Source: Nitrospirota bacterium
GTDB taxonomy: Bacteria > Nitrospirota > Thermodesulfovibrionia > Thermodesulfovibrionales > JdFR-86
Assembly: GCA_030667205.1 (NCBI GenBank)
Contig: DAOUWH010000023.1
Span: 1-11,607 of the forward strand
DNA: 11,607 nt
Direction: 5' to 3'
Shown: piece by piece, positions 1-7,278 of the stretch
Numbering within the stretch: the stretch's first letter is position 1
Layout of the letters: every line of letters starts with the position of its first letter
Made by a program: the position numbers and the translations under genes
Notes under the pieces: generated by a model
The model's input: the letters and a program-made list of their open reading frames with translations, nothing else
Database searches by the model: none
What the model was told of the DNA's origin: nothing

Positions 1-100
1 CTTGCGGTAACAGGCTCCACGATGTTATCCCTTCCGGGAAAAAGGGGAAATTGTTATAGTTTTGTTTGACTGTATGTTTGAGTTTGTGGGAAAATAGAAA
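1..100. other. Leader region upstream of the cytochrome biogenesis operon
   Basis: No gene can be assigned to these 100 bases. Short open stretches run off the left edge and stop at 57-59 and 67-69, so the tail of an upstream gene is possible but unrecognisable. The second half is AT-rich. A weak promoter-like pair, TTGTTA at 51-56 and TATGTT at 73-78 with 16 bp between, could serve the operon. A TTGACT at 66-71 has no good partner hexamer. The bases before the ATG at 101 hold no strong Shine-Dalgarno sequence. Confidence 0.3.
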
Positions 101-934
101 ATGTCACCGCTTGATACGGTATTTTTCTGGATTTCCATTGGCCTTTACGGGCTGACCTCCGCACTTTACATCTACTCCTTTATCTTCAAAAACGACAGGG
201 TGCTGGGCCGCATAAGCTATTTTATCGGCGCGGCGTTCCTCGTGCATACGGCGGCGATACTCGCCCGCTACGCGGCGGTGGGGAACCTGCCGGTTGCCGG
301 GGGATATGAAAACGGGCTCGGGGGCTCGTGGGTCGTGGTGCTCTTTACGCTTTACGCCGTTATAAGGCACAAGGGCCTCAGGGCCGTAGGTGTGGCGACC
401 CTGCCTTTCGCGCTCGTGTTGCTGGGCTACGGGGTGATGAGCAGCCCGGAGCTTGTGCCCATGGGGGTCTCGGTGAAGTCGTTCTGGCTTTACGTCCATG
501 TGTTTTTCGCATGGCTTGCCTTCGGAGCTTTTACCCTGGCGGCGGGTACGGGGGTGCTTTACCTCCTCAAGGCGAAAGATCCGGATAGGGAATTTTATGA
601 AAAGTTCCCCGGCCTCCCGAGGCTCGACGACCTTATGTTCAGGTACGTTGTGTTCGGCTTTATAACGGACGCCGTGATGATAACCTCGGGCGCGATATGG
701 GCCAGGGACCTCTGGGGGAGTTACTGGGGGTGGGACCCCGTGGAGACGTGGTCGCTCGTGACGTGGGTGATATACGGTCTGGGGATACACCTGAGGGTCA
801 CCATGGGATGGAAGGGCAGGCGGTTTGCGTGGATAGTGATATTCGCCCTCCCGGGCATATTAATCACTTATTTCGGCATCAACTTTTTTGTCGAGACGAG
901 CCTGCACGTTTTCGAGGCGTGGCAGGAGATATGA
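101..934 (+). CDS. ccsB: Cytochrome c biogenesis protein CcsB (CcsA/ResC family, System II)
   Basis: This integral membrane protein of System II cytochrome c maturation is thought to bind haem and present it on the outer face of the inner membrane, where with ResB it is joined to apocytochrome CXXCH sites. The tryptophan-rich WWD motif spans residues about 200-217 and contains GSYWGWDPVETW. It lies between hydrophobic segments, as expected. Histidines H49, H133, H230 and H269 sit in or beside membrane segments. By family analogy H133 and H269 would be the periplasmic pair flanking the WWD loop and H230 a membrane ligand; this assignment is inferred. Length (277 aa) is normal for the standalone CcsA/ResC type. 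The ATG was chosen because the N-terminus (FFWISIGLYGLTSALY) begins as family members do. Its TGA overlaps the next ATG (ATGA). Some authors call this protein CcsA or ResC. Confidence 0.93.
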   Translation: MSPLDTVFFWISIGLYGLTSALYIYSFIFKNDRVLGRISYFIGAAFLVHTAAILARYAAVGNLPVAGGYENGLGGSWVVVLFTLYAVIRHKGLRAVGVATLPFALVLLGYGVMSSPELVPMGVSVKSFWLYVHVFFAWLAFGAFTLAAGTGVLYLLKAKDPDREFYEKFPGLPRLDDLMFRYVVFGFITDAVMITSGAIWARDLWGSYWGWDPVETWSLVTWVIYGLGIHLRVTMGWKGRRFAWIVIFALPGILITYFGINFFVETSLHVFEAWQEI

Positions 935-1467
935 TAAAGAGGTTCTCCCTTACACTGGTTGTGCTTTCCCTCGTTTACCTGGGCATGTGCGCCGCTTTCG
1001 AGCGCGATTCTTTTCTGGCCAGCTATGAATGGAAGTTCCATCCCGAGAAGGAAGACGGCGCGATAAAGGAGGCGGTAGTCCTTTACAACAAGATATTTAC
1101 CGACCTCTACGCAAGCGACGGAGTGCCGGCAAGGCTCAACGAGTTCCCGGCGAGCACGCAGCTAAGACACGAAGTCTTCAGGAACATCGGCTTCCTCAGA
1201 GAACAGGGCTTCATACTGGTCTTCGACATGGCGGACCTGATTTTCATGGAGATAAAAAGGCCGTCTCCCGTGGAGGCCGAGGTCACGGTGTTCGAGGAAT
1301 GGAACTACCTCTTCCAGAAGGCCGCGACGAGAGAGCCCGCCCGGCCCCTGAAGGGGATGGGCAAGGGGTTCAGGTATCGCCTTGTGAAGCTGGACAGGGG
1401 GTGGACCGTTGTGGACTACTTCCCCGCCGATGTGAAGGTCGAGAAAAAAGATGAGTTCCTTTATTAA
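931..1467 (+). CDS. Membrane-anchored protein of unknown function in the Ccs operon
   Basis: I do not recognise the family. The 178-aa product has one hydrophobic N-terminal segment (residues about 5-22, after MIKR), best read as an uncleaved signal anchor or signal peptide, followed by a soluble mixed domain probably in the periplasm. Cys20 does not follow a good lipobox (LGMC). The soluble part is rich in aromatic and charged residues, including FDMADLIFMEIKR (98-110), EEWNYLFQK (122-130) and a C-terminal GWTVVDYFPADV (157-168). A C-terminal strand of this kind resembles small calcium-channel/NTF2-like or IMS-type folds, but that is only an impression. The ATG at 931 overlaps the ccsB stop and follows AGGAG at 924-928. 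A longer in-frame reading from 697 would lie inside ccsB and was rejected. Position between ccsB and the ResB genes suggests a role in cytochrome c assembly or in maturing a particular cytochrome. Confidence 0.82.
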   Translation: MIKRFSLTLVVLSLVYLGMCAAFERDSFLASYEWKFHPEKEDGAIKEAVVLYNKIFTDLYASDGVPARLNEFPASTQLRHEVFRNIGFLREQGFILVFDMADLIFMEIKRPSPVEAEVTVFEEWNYLFQKAATREPARPLKGMGKGFRYRLVKLDRGWTVVDYFPADVKVEKKDEFLY

Positions 1468-2371
1468 GGCCATTGTTTTTCTGATATCCTACGAGTTTTT
1501 CGCCGCGGCCGCCCTTGCGGGCGCCGCCTGGAGCGCCCTTGCGGCGGCGGTGTTGAAGCTCGGGCCCTGGGCCGTGATGGACCTCGTCCCCGCAAAGGTC
1601 TTCCTTGGCGCCCTTTTAGCGAACAGGCTTCTGGGCCTTCTCGTCGAGGCATATAAAAGGAGACGGACTTTCCTGCTTACGGCCGGTATAATTTCTGCCC
1701 TATGCGGCCTGCTGCTGAACTATGCCTACAGGTTCGAGGGCACGGCGGGCCCCGGCGAGGGCGAGGCGTTTTCCCGCTTCGAACATGTTGAGAAAGGCCC
1801 CTTCGGAGTAAAACCGTACAAGGGCGGGATCGGGATTGAACGGATAAGTGGAGACCCGTTAAGGCTCGGCGAAGAGGCCGATCTGAAGGTTTCCTTTGCC
1901 GGGGAGAAAGGGCCTTTTGTGCTTGCCCCCGGACAGTACAGGAGTCTTTCCCCCGGGCTGAAGCTCGGGGTCGTGAGCGTCGAGGCCGCGCCGAGGGCGG
2001 AGATAACCGACAGGTCAGGCAAGGTGCTGTCTTCCGCGTTCGTGAAGCTGAAGCTCTACCCCGTGGGCTCGGAGGAGTATTTCCTTATGACTCCCCTGCC
2101 GCACCGTTTTTATCTGAGCCTTACGGGGGACGAGGAAAAGCCCCTGCGCCTTAAGGTCCTGAGGGGCAAGCTCCATCTCGCCGAGAAGGACCTGGCGCTT
2201 TCGGAGAAGGTGGAGTTCGATGAGTTTTACGTCTCTTTCCCCGAGGCGTACAGGTGGGCCGTGGTGAGGGTGAAGTACTTTCCCGGAGACGCCTTCCTAT
2301 ATATCGGCGCTGCCCTGGCCGTGGTGGGCCTGATAATCGTTATATTCCGGAGGGCACCGGGCGGGAAGTGA
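1451..2371 (+). CDS. Divergent ResB-like four-helix membrane protein
   Basis: The 306-aa product has the topology of ResB/Ccs1. Three hydrophobic segments (residues about 12-37, 48-66 and 74-93) are followed by a soluble beta-rich region of about 185 residues and a final membrane helix (about 282-299). The segment after helix 3 (NYAYRFEGTAGPGEGE, 90-105) aligns by eye with the same place in the last ResB of the operon (SFYTKFRAEAHVAEGE), where a GEG/AEGE element opens the periplasmic domain. The N-terminal signature of true ResB (RLTVALIICLA-like) is missing, and the protein is about 140 residues shorter than its neighbours. The histidine expected in helix 3 is absent. The ATG at 1451 overlaps the previous gene by 17 nt, and its GTGA junction leads into the next gene. 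Probably an accessory or degenerate ResB homologue working with the same complex. The assignment rests on topology and context. Confidence 0.75.
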   Translation: MSSFIKAIVFLISYEFFAAAALAGAAWSALAAAVLKLGPWAVMDLVPAKVFLGALLANRLLGLLVEAYKRRRTFLLTAGIISALCGLLLNYAYRFEGTAGPGEGEAFSRFEHVEKGPFGVKPYKGGIGIERISGDPLRLGEEADLKVSFAGEKGPFVLAPGQYRSLSPGLKLGVVSVEAAPRAEITDRSGKVLSSAFVKLKLYPVGSEEYFLMTPLPHRFYLSLTGDEEKPLRLKVLRGKLHLAEKDLALSEKVEFDEFYVSFPEAYRWAVVRVKYFPGDAFLYIGAALAVVGLIIVIFRRAPGGK

Positions 2372-3705
2372 CAGCGAACCCGGCAATAAGATTTTTAAGG
2401 TCTCCGAGGCTTACGGTTGCGCTGATAATATGCCTGGCCGTTGTTTTTGTCCTGGGCCAGGCGATACCGCAGAGAGTACTGAACCCCCAGGGATACCTCG
2501 TATGGAGAAGCGCCCAGCCCGAGCTTGCCCCCCTTGTAGAGGCCGTGGGTTTTGAGGGGATATACACCTCGCCGCTTGCGGTGGCGCTTCTTGCGGCATT
2601 CTTAATAAACCTCGCCGCGCTCGTGATATTCAGGGTGCCGGGCGTAGTGAAGAGATGCCGTGCCGGTGAGCCCTCGCCCGTTGCGGCCCAGGACTCGCCG
2701 TATGTTGAGGTCCCGGTCACAGGAAACACGGAAGAGGTTTTCAATAAAATTGGAAAGAGCCTGCGGGGATACAGGTTTGTATCGGAGGGCAATATGTTTA
2801 TGGGCGAAAGGTTCAGGTTCGGCCCAATGGGGATAGTGTTTTTTTATGTGGCTGTCCTGCTTGTTGTTGTTGGCGGCCTTTCCGTCTTTTACACAAGGAC
2901 GGGCGGTGGGGTTATATTGACCGAGGGGCAGGAGTTTCAGGGCCATCCAATGCAATACAGGGGGTTCAGGCCGCCGCTTACTGGCAGCCCGCCCAGCCTT
3001 GGTTTTGTCGTGACCACGATAGATACTTCCGGAGGCAGGTGGGACGCCTCCGGGCTTCTGGCGCAGCTCTCCGTCCTTACGCCCGAGGGCGAGGTGAGAA
3101 AGCACCTCGGCGGGGGCAGGCATGTAAGGGCGGGCGATTCCTGGGTGCGCATTAAGGAGGCCGGAGTCTCGCCCCGCATCTTTCTCGGGGAGCCCGGCGG
3201 CGTGACTCACGAGGACGCATATGTAAGCCTGAGGGTGCTTTACGGAAAACAGGATTATTATGAGTTCCCCTCTACCCCGTATGTGGCGCATTTCAGGTTT
3301 TATCCGGATTACTACGAGGGGAAGTTCGGGAATGCGACGCGCTCGCTGGAGCTGAAAAACCCTGTCTTCAGAGTCCAGATAAAAAAGGAAGGCGCCATTG
3401 TAAAGGATGAATTGATGAAGCCCGGCGATAGAATCGACGTGGACGCCATGGTGTTCGGGATAGAGGATATAAGGCTGTGGGGGGCTTTTATCGTCAAAAA
3501 GCAAAAGGGCACGGCCCCTCTGACCGCGGGGATTGTAATCGGGATAATCGGGATACTGTGGAGCCTTATTTTCCACAGAAGGCAGATAAGAGGCGAGCTC
3601 AAAGACGGCAGGCTCTGCCTTACCGCACAGAGCGATTACTTCCCCGACCTTAATGAACGAAGGTTAAAAGCCCTGGCCGGGAAACTCGGAGAGGATCCTG
3701 ATTGA
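2368..3705 (+). CDS. resB: ResB family cytochrome c biogenesis protein, first copy
   Basis: ResB (Ccs1) partners CcsA/ResC in System II. It is thought to bind apocytochrome and help move or reduce haem. The product is 445 aa with membrane segments at about 14-33, 67-88, 154-175 and 384-402, and a large periplasmic domain between the third and fourth, the standard ResB layout. The N-terminus (RFLRSPRLTVALIICLAVVF, residues 8-27) is characteristic. I chose the GTG at 2368, which overlaps the upstream stop as GTGA and makes the N-terminus align with the next paralogue. The longer reading from 2254 adds 38 arginine/glycine-rich residues that overlap the upstream coding region and look spurious. 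GGAGGG at 2349-2354 lies 13 nt upstream. Oddity: helix 3 reads VFFYVAVLLVVVGG, with Tyr160 where the next copy has histidine, a position conserved and functionally important in Ccs1/ResB. Confidence 0.88.
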   Translation: MTANPAIRFLRSPRLTVALIICLAVVFVLGQAIPQRVLNPQGYLVWRSAQPELAPLVEAVGFEGIYTSPLAVALLAAFLINLAALVIFRVPGVVKRCRAGEPSPVAAQDSPYVEVPVTGNTEEVFNKIGKSLRGYRFVSEGNMFMGERFRFGPMGIVFFYVAVLLVVVGGLSVFYTRTGGGVILTEGQEFQGHPMQYRGFRPPLTGSPPSLGFVVTTIDTSGGRWDASGLLAQLSVLTPEGEVRKHLGGGRHVRAGDSWVRIKEAGVSPRIFLGEPGGVTHEDAYVSLRVLYGKQDYYEFPSTPYVAHFRFYPDYYEGKFGNATRSLELKNPVFRVQIKKEGAIVKDELMKPGDRIDVDAMVFGIEDIRLWGAFIVKKQKGTAPLTAGIVIGIIGILWSLIFHRRQIRGELKDGRLCLTAQSDYFPDLNERRLKALAGKLGEDPD

Positions 3706-5063
3706 ACCGGAATCCCGTAATCAGGCTTTTCAGGTCTTTAAAGCTCACTATAGCGTTGATAATATGCCTTGCCGTGGTTTTCCTCCTCGGCGTTATGGTC
3801 CCTCAGAAGGACCTTCTTGGCAAGGACCTCTACCTCAGGTGGCAGGCAGAGAAACCGGGCCTCGTGTCTTTTCTGGAGTTTCTGGGCCTGACCGATATCT
3901 ATATCGCCCCCATTACGCTTGCCCTGTGGGTGGTGTTTTTCCTTAACCTGATAATGGTTATGTCCAAACGGATACCGTCCATCTGGAGGCGATGCGCAGG
4001 GAGGGAGGTGCCGGCCGGTGTCGACGCCGTGAAGGCCGGCATGAATTATGAGACAATAGAAGGCGGTAGCCTGGGGGACGTCGAGGCCGCCCTTAAGGGC
4101 AGGGGGTATAAAATATTCTCCGAGGGCGGCGCGTTCAGGGCAATCAGGAACAGGCTCTCGCCGCTTGCCACGCTGTTTTTTCACCTGAGCTTCCTGCTGC
4201 TGCTTGTGGGCGGCGTGACCAGCTTTTATACCAAGTTCAGGGCCGAGGCCCACGTTGCGGAGGGTGAGACTTTTATCGGGGAATACGACAGGGTTGCCAG
4301 GCCCAAAATAGGCGGCATCCCGAGGGCTTCTGTCAGGATAGAGTCCATAGAGCCTTCTTACTACAAGGGAGTGGTGCCGGTGGATTTAAAGGTGGTGCTC
4401 GGTACCGAAGAGGGCAGGAAGGTCATAGGCATCAACAGGCCTTACAAGAAGGGATGGCTGTCGTTCGTCATAAAGGACCTGGATGTGGCGCCGAGGTTCG
4501 TTATCAAGGATGAAGAGGGCAACGAGGTGGACGCCTCGTATTTTAAGCTAAAGGTCCTCAAGGGCGGCGAGGGCGCCTTCAGTATGTCCGGGTATGATTT
4601 TAGGACGTTCTTCTACACGGACTACCGGGAGGGGTTCAAACGTGAGGACGTGGACGTGATACAGGAATTGAGCAAGGCCCCGATGACCCTGCGCTCGCAG
4701 CAGAAGGAGATAGTAAACCCGGCTTTTTACGTGGCTGTCTTCAAAGACGGCAAACTGCTTACCACAAAGACGATAGCGATGAACGAGCCCATGGAGTTTG
4801 ACGGCATGAGGCTGTATTTTACGGACATCATATACTGGTTGAGGTTTCTGGCCGTCAAGGAGCACGGCCTGGGCATCGTATATACGGGTTTTGCGCTGAT
4901 CGTCATTGCCCTCATAATCAGGTTCGTATTCTACAGGCGCGACATTATGGGAATTTTCGATGGAGGAAAGCTCCACATCTCGGGCAGGTCCGAGCACTTC
5001 CCATCGCTTTTTGAGGACGAGTTCTCGGCGATTACGGATAGAATAAAAGGCGGCGGCAACTGA
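3702..5063 (+). CDS. resB: ResB family cytochrome c biogenesis protein, second copy
   Basis: This is a second full-length ResB (453 aa) and the more canonical of the pair. Membrane segments lie at about 14-33, 69-87, 155-175 and 392-411, with the periplasmic domain between the last two. The N-terminus (IRLFRSLKLTIALIICLAVV, residues 7-26) is nearly the same as that of the upstream copy, showing tandem duplication. Helix 3 holds His161 in FFHLSFLLLLVGG, matching the conserved ResB/Ccs1 histidine. The C-terminal cytoplasmic tail (YRRDIMGIFDGGKLHISGRS, 411-430) parallels the RRQIRGELKDGRLCLTAQS tail of the other copy. Translation starts at TTG 3702, whose TTGA overlaps the previous stop. GGAGAGG at 3688-3694 gives good spacing (7 nt), so the unusual start codon is well supported. 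It ends 49 nt before the convergent malQ. This copy is the likeliest catalytic partner of CcsB. Confidence 0.9.
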   Translation: MNRNPVIRLFRSLKLTIALIICLAVVFLLGVMVPQKDLLGKDLYLRWQAEKPGLVSFLEFLGLTDIYIAPITLALWVVFFLNLIMVMSKRIPSIWRRCAGREVPAGVDAVKAGMNYETIEGGSLGDVEAALKGRGYKIFSEGGAFRAIRNRLSPLATLFFHLSFLLLLVGGVTSFYTKFRAEAHVAEGETFIGEYDRVARPKIGGIPRASVRIESIEPSYYKGVVPVDLKVVLGTEEGRKVIGINRPYKKGWLSFVIKDLDVAPRFVIKDEEGNEVDASYFKLKVLKGGEGAFSMSGYDFRTFFYTDYREGFKREDVDVIQELSKAPMTLRSQQKEIVNPAFYVAVFKDGKLLTTKTIAMNEPMEFDGMRLYFTDIIYWLRFLAVKEHGLGIVYTGFALIVIALIIRFVFYRRDIMGIFDGGKLHISGRSEHFPSLFEDEFSAITDRIKGGGN

Positions 5064-5112
5064 GTTCCCTTTAGAGGTCTCGACCACTATCCTGCGTGGC
5101 AAATATCAGGGG

Positions 5113-7278
5113 CTATCCCCTTCCTTCCTCCCTGAACATGCGGGCGAAGGCTCGTGCCTGCTCGTTCTTGAGGAGGTCGCCGAGGAGGACGGGGCATTTC
5201 TGCCGCCAATTAGGGTGGGCGTCGATGGTGCCGGGCATGTTTTGCTGGTCAGAGACTTCGATGACGTCGTCGAGGCTTACCGCAACAAGTTTACACGGAG
5301 TGCGGCCCAGGTGCGTGTGCACGCATAGGCTAAGTTCCGGTGTCATCTTCTCGGGGGTTTGAAACCCCTCGGGCAGGCAGTGGGCGAGGGCATCGAGCAT
5401 CAGGCGCCTGTCCCTGTCTCTTGCGCTGATGTCATTTTCAACGGCGGCCTCGTCGGGGTACAGGCCGAGCCGCTTTTTTACCTCTATGTCGCGGCCTGCC
5501 CAGTAGCCCGGAAGCGTGGGCAGGTCGTGCGTGCTCACTGCCGTAAGGGCCATCTCGGGGTATGCCGCCGGGGGGAGGAACGTGCCTGTGCTCCAGTCCC
5601 TTTCGAAGTAGAAAAGCCTGTACGAGAGCATGCCAAAGCTGGACAGGGCCTCTCTTGCTTCCTCTCCGGTGGTGCCCAGGTCCTCGCCGATTATCACCGC
5701 CCGGTTTCTGACGCTCTCAAGCGCGATTATCCTCAGGAGGTCCTCAAAGGGATATCTGACATAAGTGCCCTTGGCGGGGCTCATGCCCTCGGGTATCCAG
5801 AAGAGCCTGAAGAGCCCCAGGGCGTGGTCTATCCTGAGCGCGCCGGCGTAGTTGAGGTTGTTTCTTATAGTCTGGATGAAAAGCTCGTAGCCCGATTCCC
5901 TGAGTTTCTCCGGTATCAGGGGAGGAAAGCCCCAGCACTGCCCGTTGAGGTTAAATGCGTCCGGAGGCGCTCCGGCCTCTATGCCGAAGGCGAAGACCTC
6001 TGGGTAGCTCCACGCGTCGGAGCCCCCGCCGGAGGAGCCCACGGCAAGGTCCTGATAGAGCCCCACGCTCATGCCCAGGGCCTTTGCCTCGTCGGAGACA
6101 TCCCTTAGCTGCCGGTCTATGAGCCATTGTATGTACTGGTAAAAAAGGACCCGCTTTTCGTGCTTCTTCGTAAATTCGGCTACGGCCGGGCCTTCGGGGT
6201 CGTGGTACTCGGGGGGCCAGTCCTGCCAGCGGTAGAGATTGGGATTTTTCTCCTTAAGATATTCATCGATGGCAGAAAAAAGGGCGAATGTCTCAAGCGA
6301 GCGGCCCTCTTCCCCGACGTAGCGTTTGAGGTCCTTGGCGCGGGAGGTGCCTGTTGTCAGGTGGTGTTCGTAGAAGTCCTCAAACGCGGCCCGGAGGGCG
6401 CGCATTTTTAAGGAGGCGGCTTTTTCGTAGTCTATAAGCTCGGTGTCCCTGAGGGCCTCTATCGCGCCTGTGAACTCCGGTGAGCTGATTAACTTTCTGT
6501 ACTCCGGCGAGCCGCTTACCTTTTTCATGTCGAGGTATATGAGGTTGCTATAAAGCCTGCTTGTGGAGGAGTAGGGGCTTATGCCAAAGGGCATCTTGTT
6601 GGGGATGGCGTGGAGGGGGTTTGTGCCTATAAAACCTCCGCCGAGGTCCTGGGCGACCCACCTGAGCATCCCGCCGAGGTCCGTAAGGTCGCCGATGCCC
6701 CAATTTCGCTCCGAGCGAAGGGCATAGAGGTTTGCATAGACGCCCCAGGTACGTCCAGGCGGTTCGTAGCAGCGCTCAGGGGCCACTATCAGGCGCATAT
6801 GGTTCGAAAGCTCCGCGGAGGGGGTCCGGCATAGCACGCTCAGGCTGTAGTAGCCTATGCCCCTGTCGGTGCGGTTAGGGAGTTCCACCCTTACGTAGCG
6901 TGTGCCGTCTATAACGGTGGAATCAACGGCGCTGACACCCTCTATCTCCACAAGGTCTTTTCTTCCTGCCTCGTCCTCGACGCTCAGGGCAACGGTGACG
7001 TCTTTTTCACGGCCCTCATCAAGCGGGAAGTGCACCGGGATGCTCGCGGGCTGGCTGTCTATGGAGACCACCATTACGGGCTCTATCAGGCTGAGCCATT
7101 TTTTGTTAAGCTCGCGCGTAAGAGCGGCATCGCTTGCCGTGATACCCATCGAGGCGAGGATGGCCCGTTTCGTCTCCTCCGTGGTGAGGTGCTTTTCGCC
7201 CCAGTTGTCGTAGTAGTGAGAGTCTATGCCTGAGAGGACAGCGAGCCTGTCCAGAGTTTCCCCGGCCTGAGGGTCCAA
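5113..7278 (-). CDS. malQ: 4-alpha-glucanotransferase (amylomaltase), GH77
   Basis: MalQ is a cytoplasmic disproportionating enzyme that transfers alpha-1,4-glucan segments between maltodextrins, linking glycogen breakdown to glucose supply. The GH77 catalytic residues are visible: nucleophile Asp484 in LRIDHALGLF, acid/base Glu532 in IIGEDLG, and transition-state stabiliser Asp585 in STHDLPTLPGYW. The C-terminal block DQQNMPGTIDAHPNWRQK (677-694) and the WGIGDLTDL motif (193-201) are also typical. At 721 aa it is the long form with an N-terminal extension of about 170 residues, like the E. coli enzyme, rather than the short ~500-aa Thermus type. The start is TTG at 7278-7276, right after the glgC stop (7281-7279) with no gap. 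A GGGGAAG lies about 8 nt upstream. It appears to be co-transcribed with glgC. It converges with the cytochrome operon, and no clear terminator hairpin lies between them. Confidence 0.94.
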   Translation of the reverse strand: MDPQAGETLDRLAVLSGIDSHYYDNWGEKHLTTEETKRAILASMGITASDAALTRELNKKWLSLIEPVMVVSIDSQPASIPVHFPLDEGREKDVTVALSVEDEAGRKDLVEIEGVSAVDSTVIDGTRYVRVELPNRTDRGIGYYSLSVLCRTPSAELSNHMRLIVAPERCYEPPGRTWGVYANLYALRSERNWGIGDLTDLGGMLRWVAQDLGGGFIGTNPLHAIPNKMPFGISPYSSTSRLYSNLIYLDMKKVSGSPEYRKLISSPEFTGAIEALRDTELIDYEKAASLKMRALRAAFEDFYEHHLTTGTSRAKDLKRYVGEEGRSLETFALFSAIDEYLKEKNPNLYRWQDWPPEYHDPEGPAVAEFTKKHEKRVLFYQYIQWLIDRQLRDVSDEAKALGMSVGLYQDLAVGSSGGGSDAWSYPEVFAFGIEAGAPPDAFNLNGQCWGFPPLIPEKLRESGYELFIQTIRNNLNYAGALRIDHALGLFRLFWIPEGMSPAKGTYVRYPFEDLLRIIALESVRNRAVIIGEDLGTTGEEAREALSSFGMLSYRLFYFERDWSTGTFLPPAAYPEMALTAVSTHDLPTLPGYWAGRDIEVKKRLGLYPDEAAVENDISARDRDRRLMLDALAHCLPEGFQTPEKMTPELSLCVHTHLGRTPCKLVAVSLDDVIEVSDQQNMPGTIDAHPNWRQKCPVLLGDLLKNEQARAFARMFREEGRG

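Noticed and set aside
104..790. Minus-strand open frame (228 codons) opposite ccsB
   Set aside because: Histidine/proline/arginine-rich shadow of the well-supported CcsB reading frame.
697..930. Upstream extension of the 178-aa protein into ccsB
   Set aside because: It lies entirely within the WWD-containing 3' half of ccsB in another frame. The ATG at 931 has an AGGAG and starts a signal-anchor helix.
2254..2367. N-terminal extension of the first ResB copy from 2254
   Set aside because: It overlaps the preceding gene for over 110 nt, is arginine/glycine-rich and unlike ResB. The GTG at 2368 aligns with the paralogue's N-terminus.
2602..3576. Long minus-strand open frame (324 codons) across the first ResB gene
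   Set aside because: The translation has low-complexity, basic and proline-rich composition with no recognisable motif, and it is antisense to a clear ResB. GC-rich codon use commonly opens such frames.
5064..5112. Terminator between the convergent resB and malQ genes
   Set aside because: Only a 4-bp CCAC/GTGG stem is visible, with no T-run on either strand.
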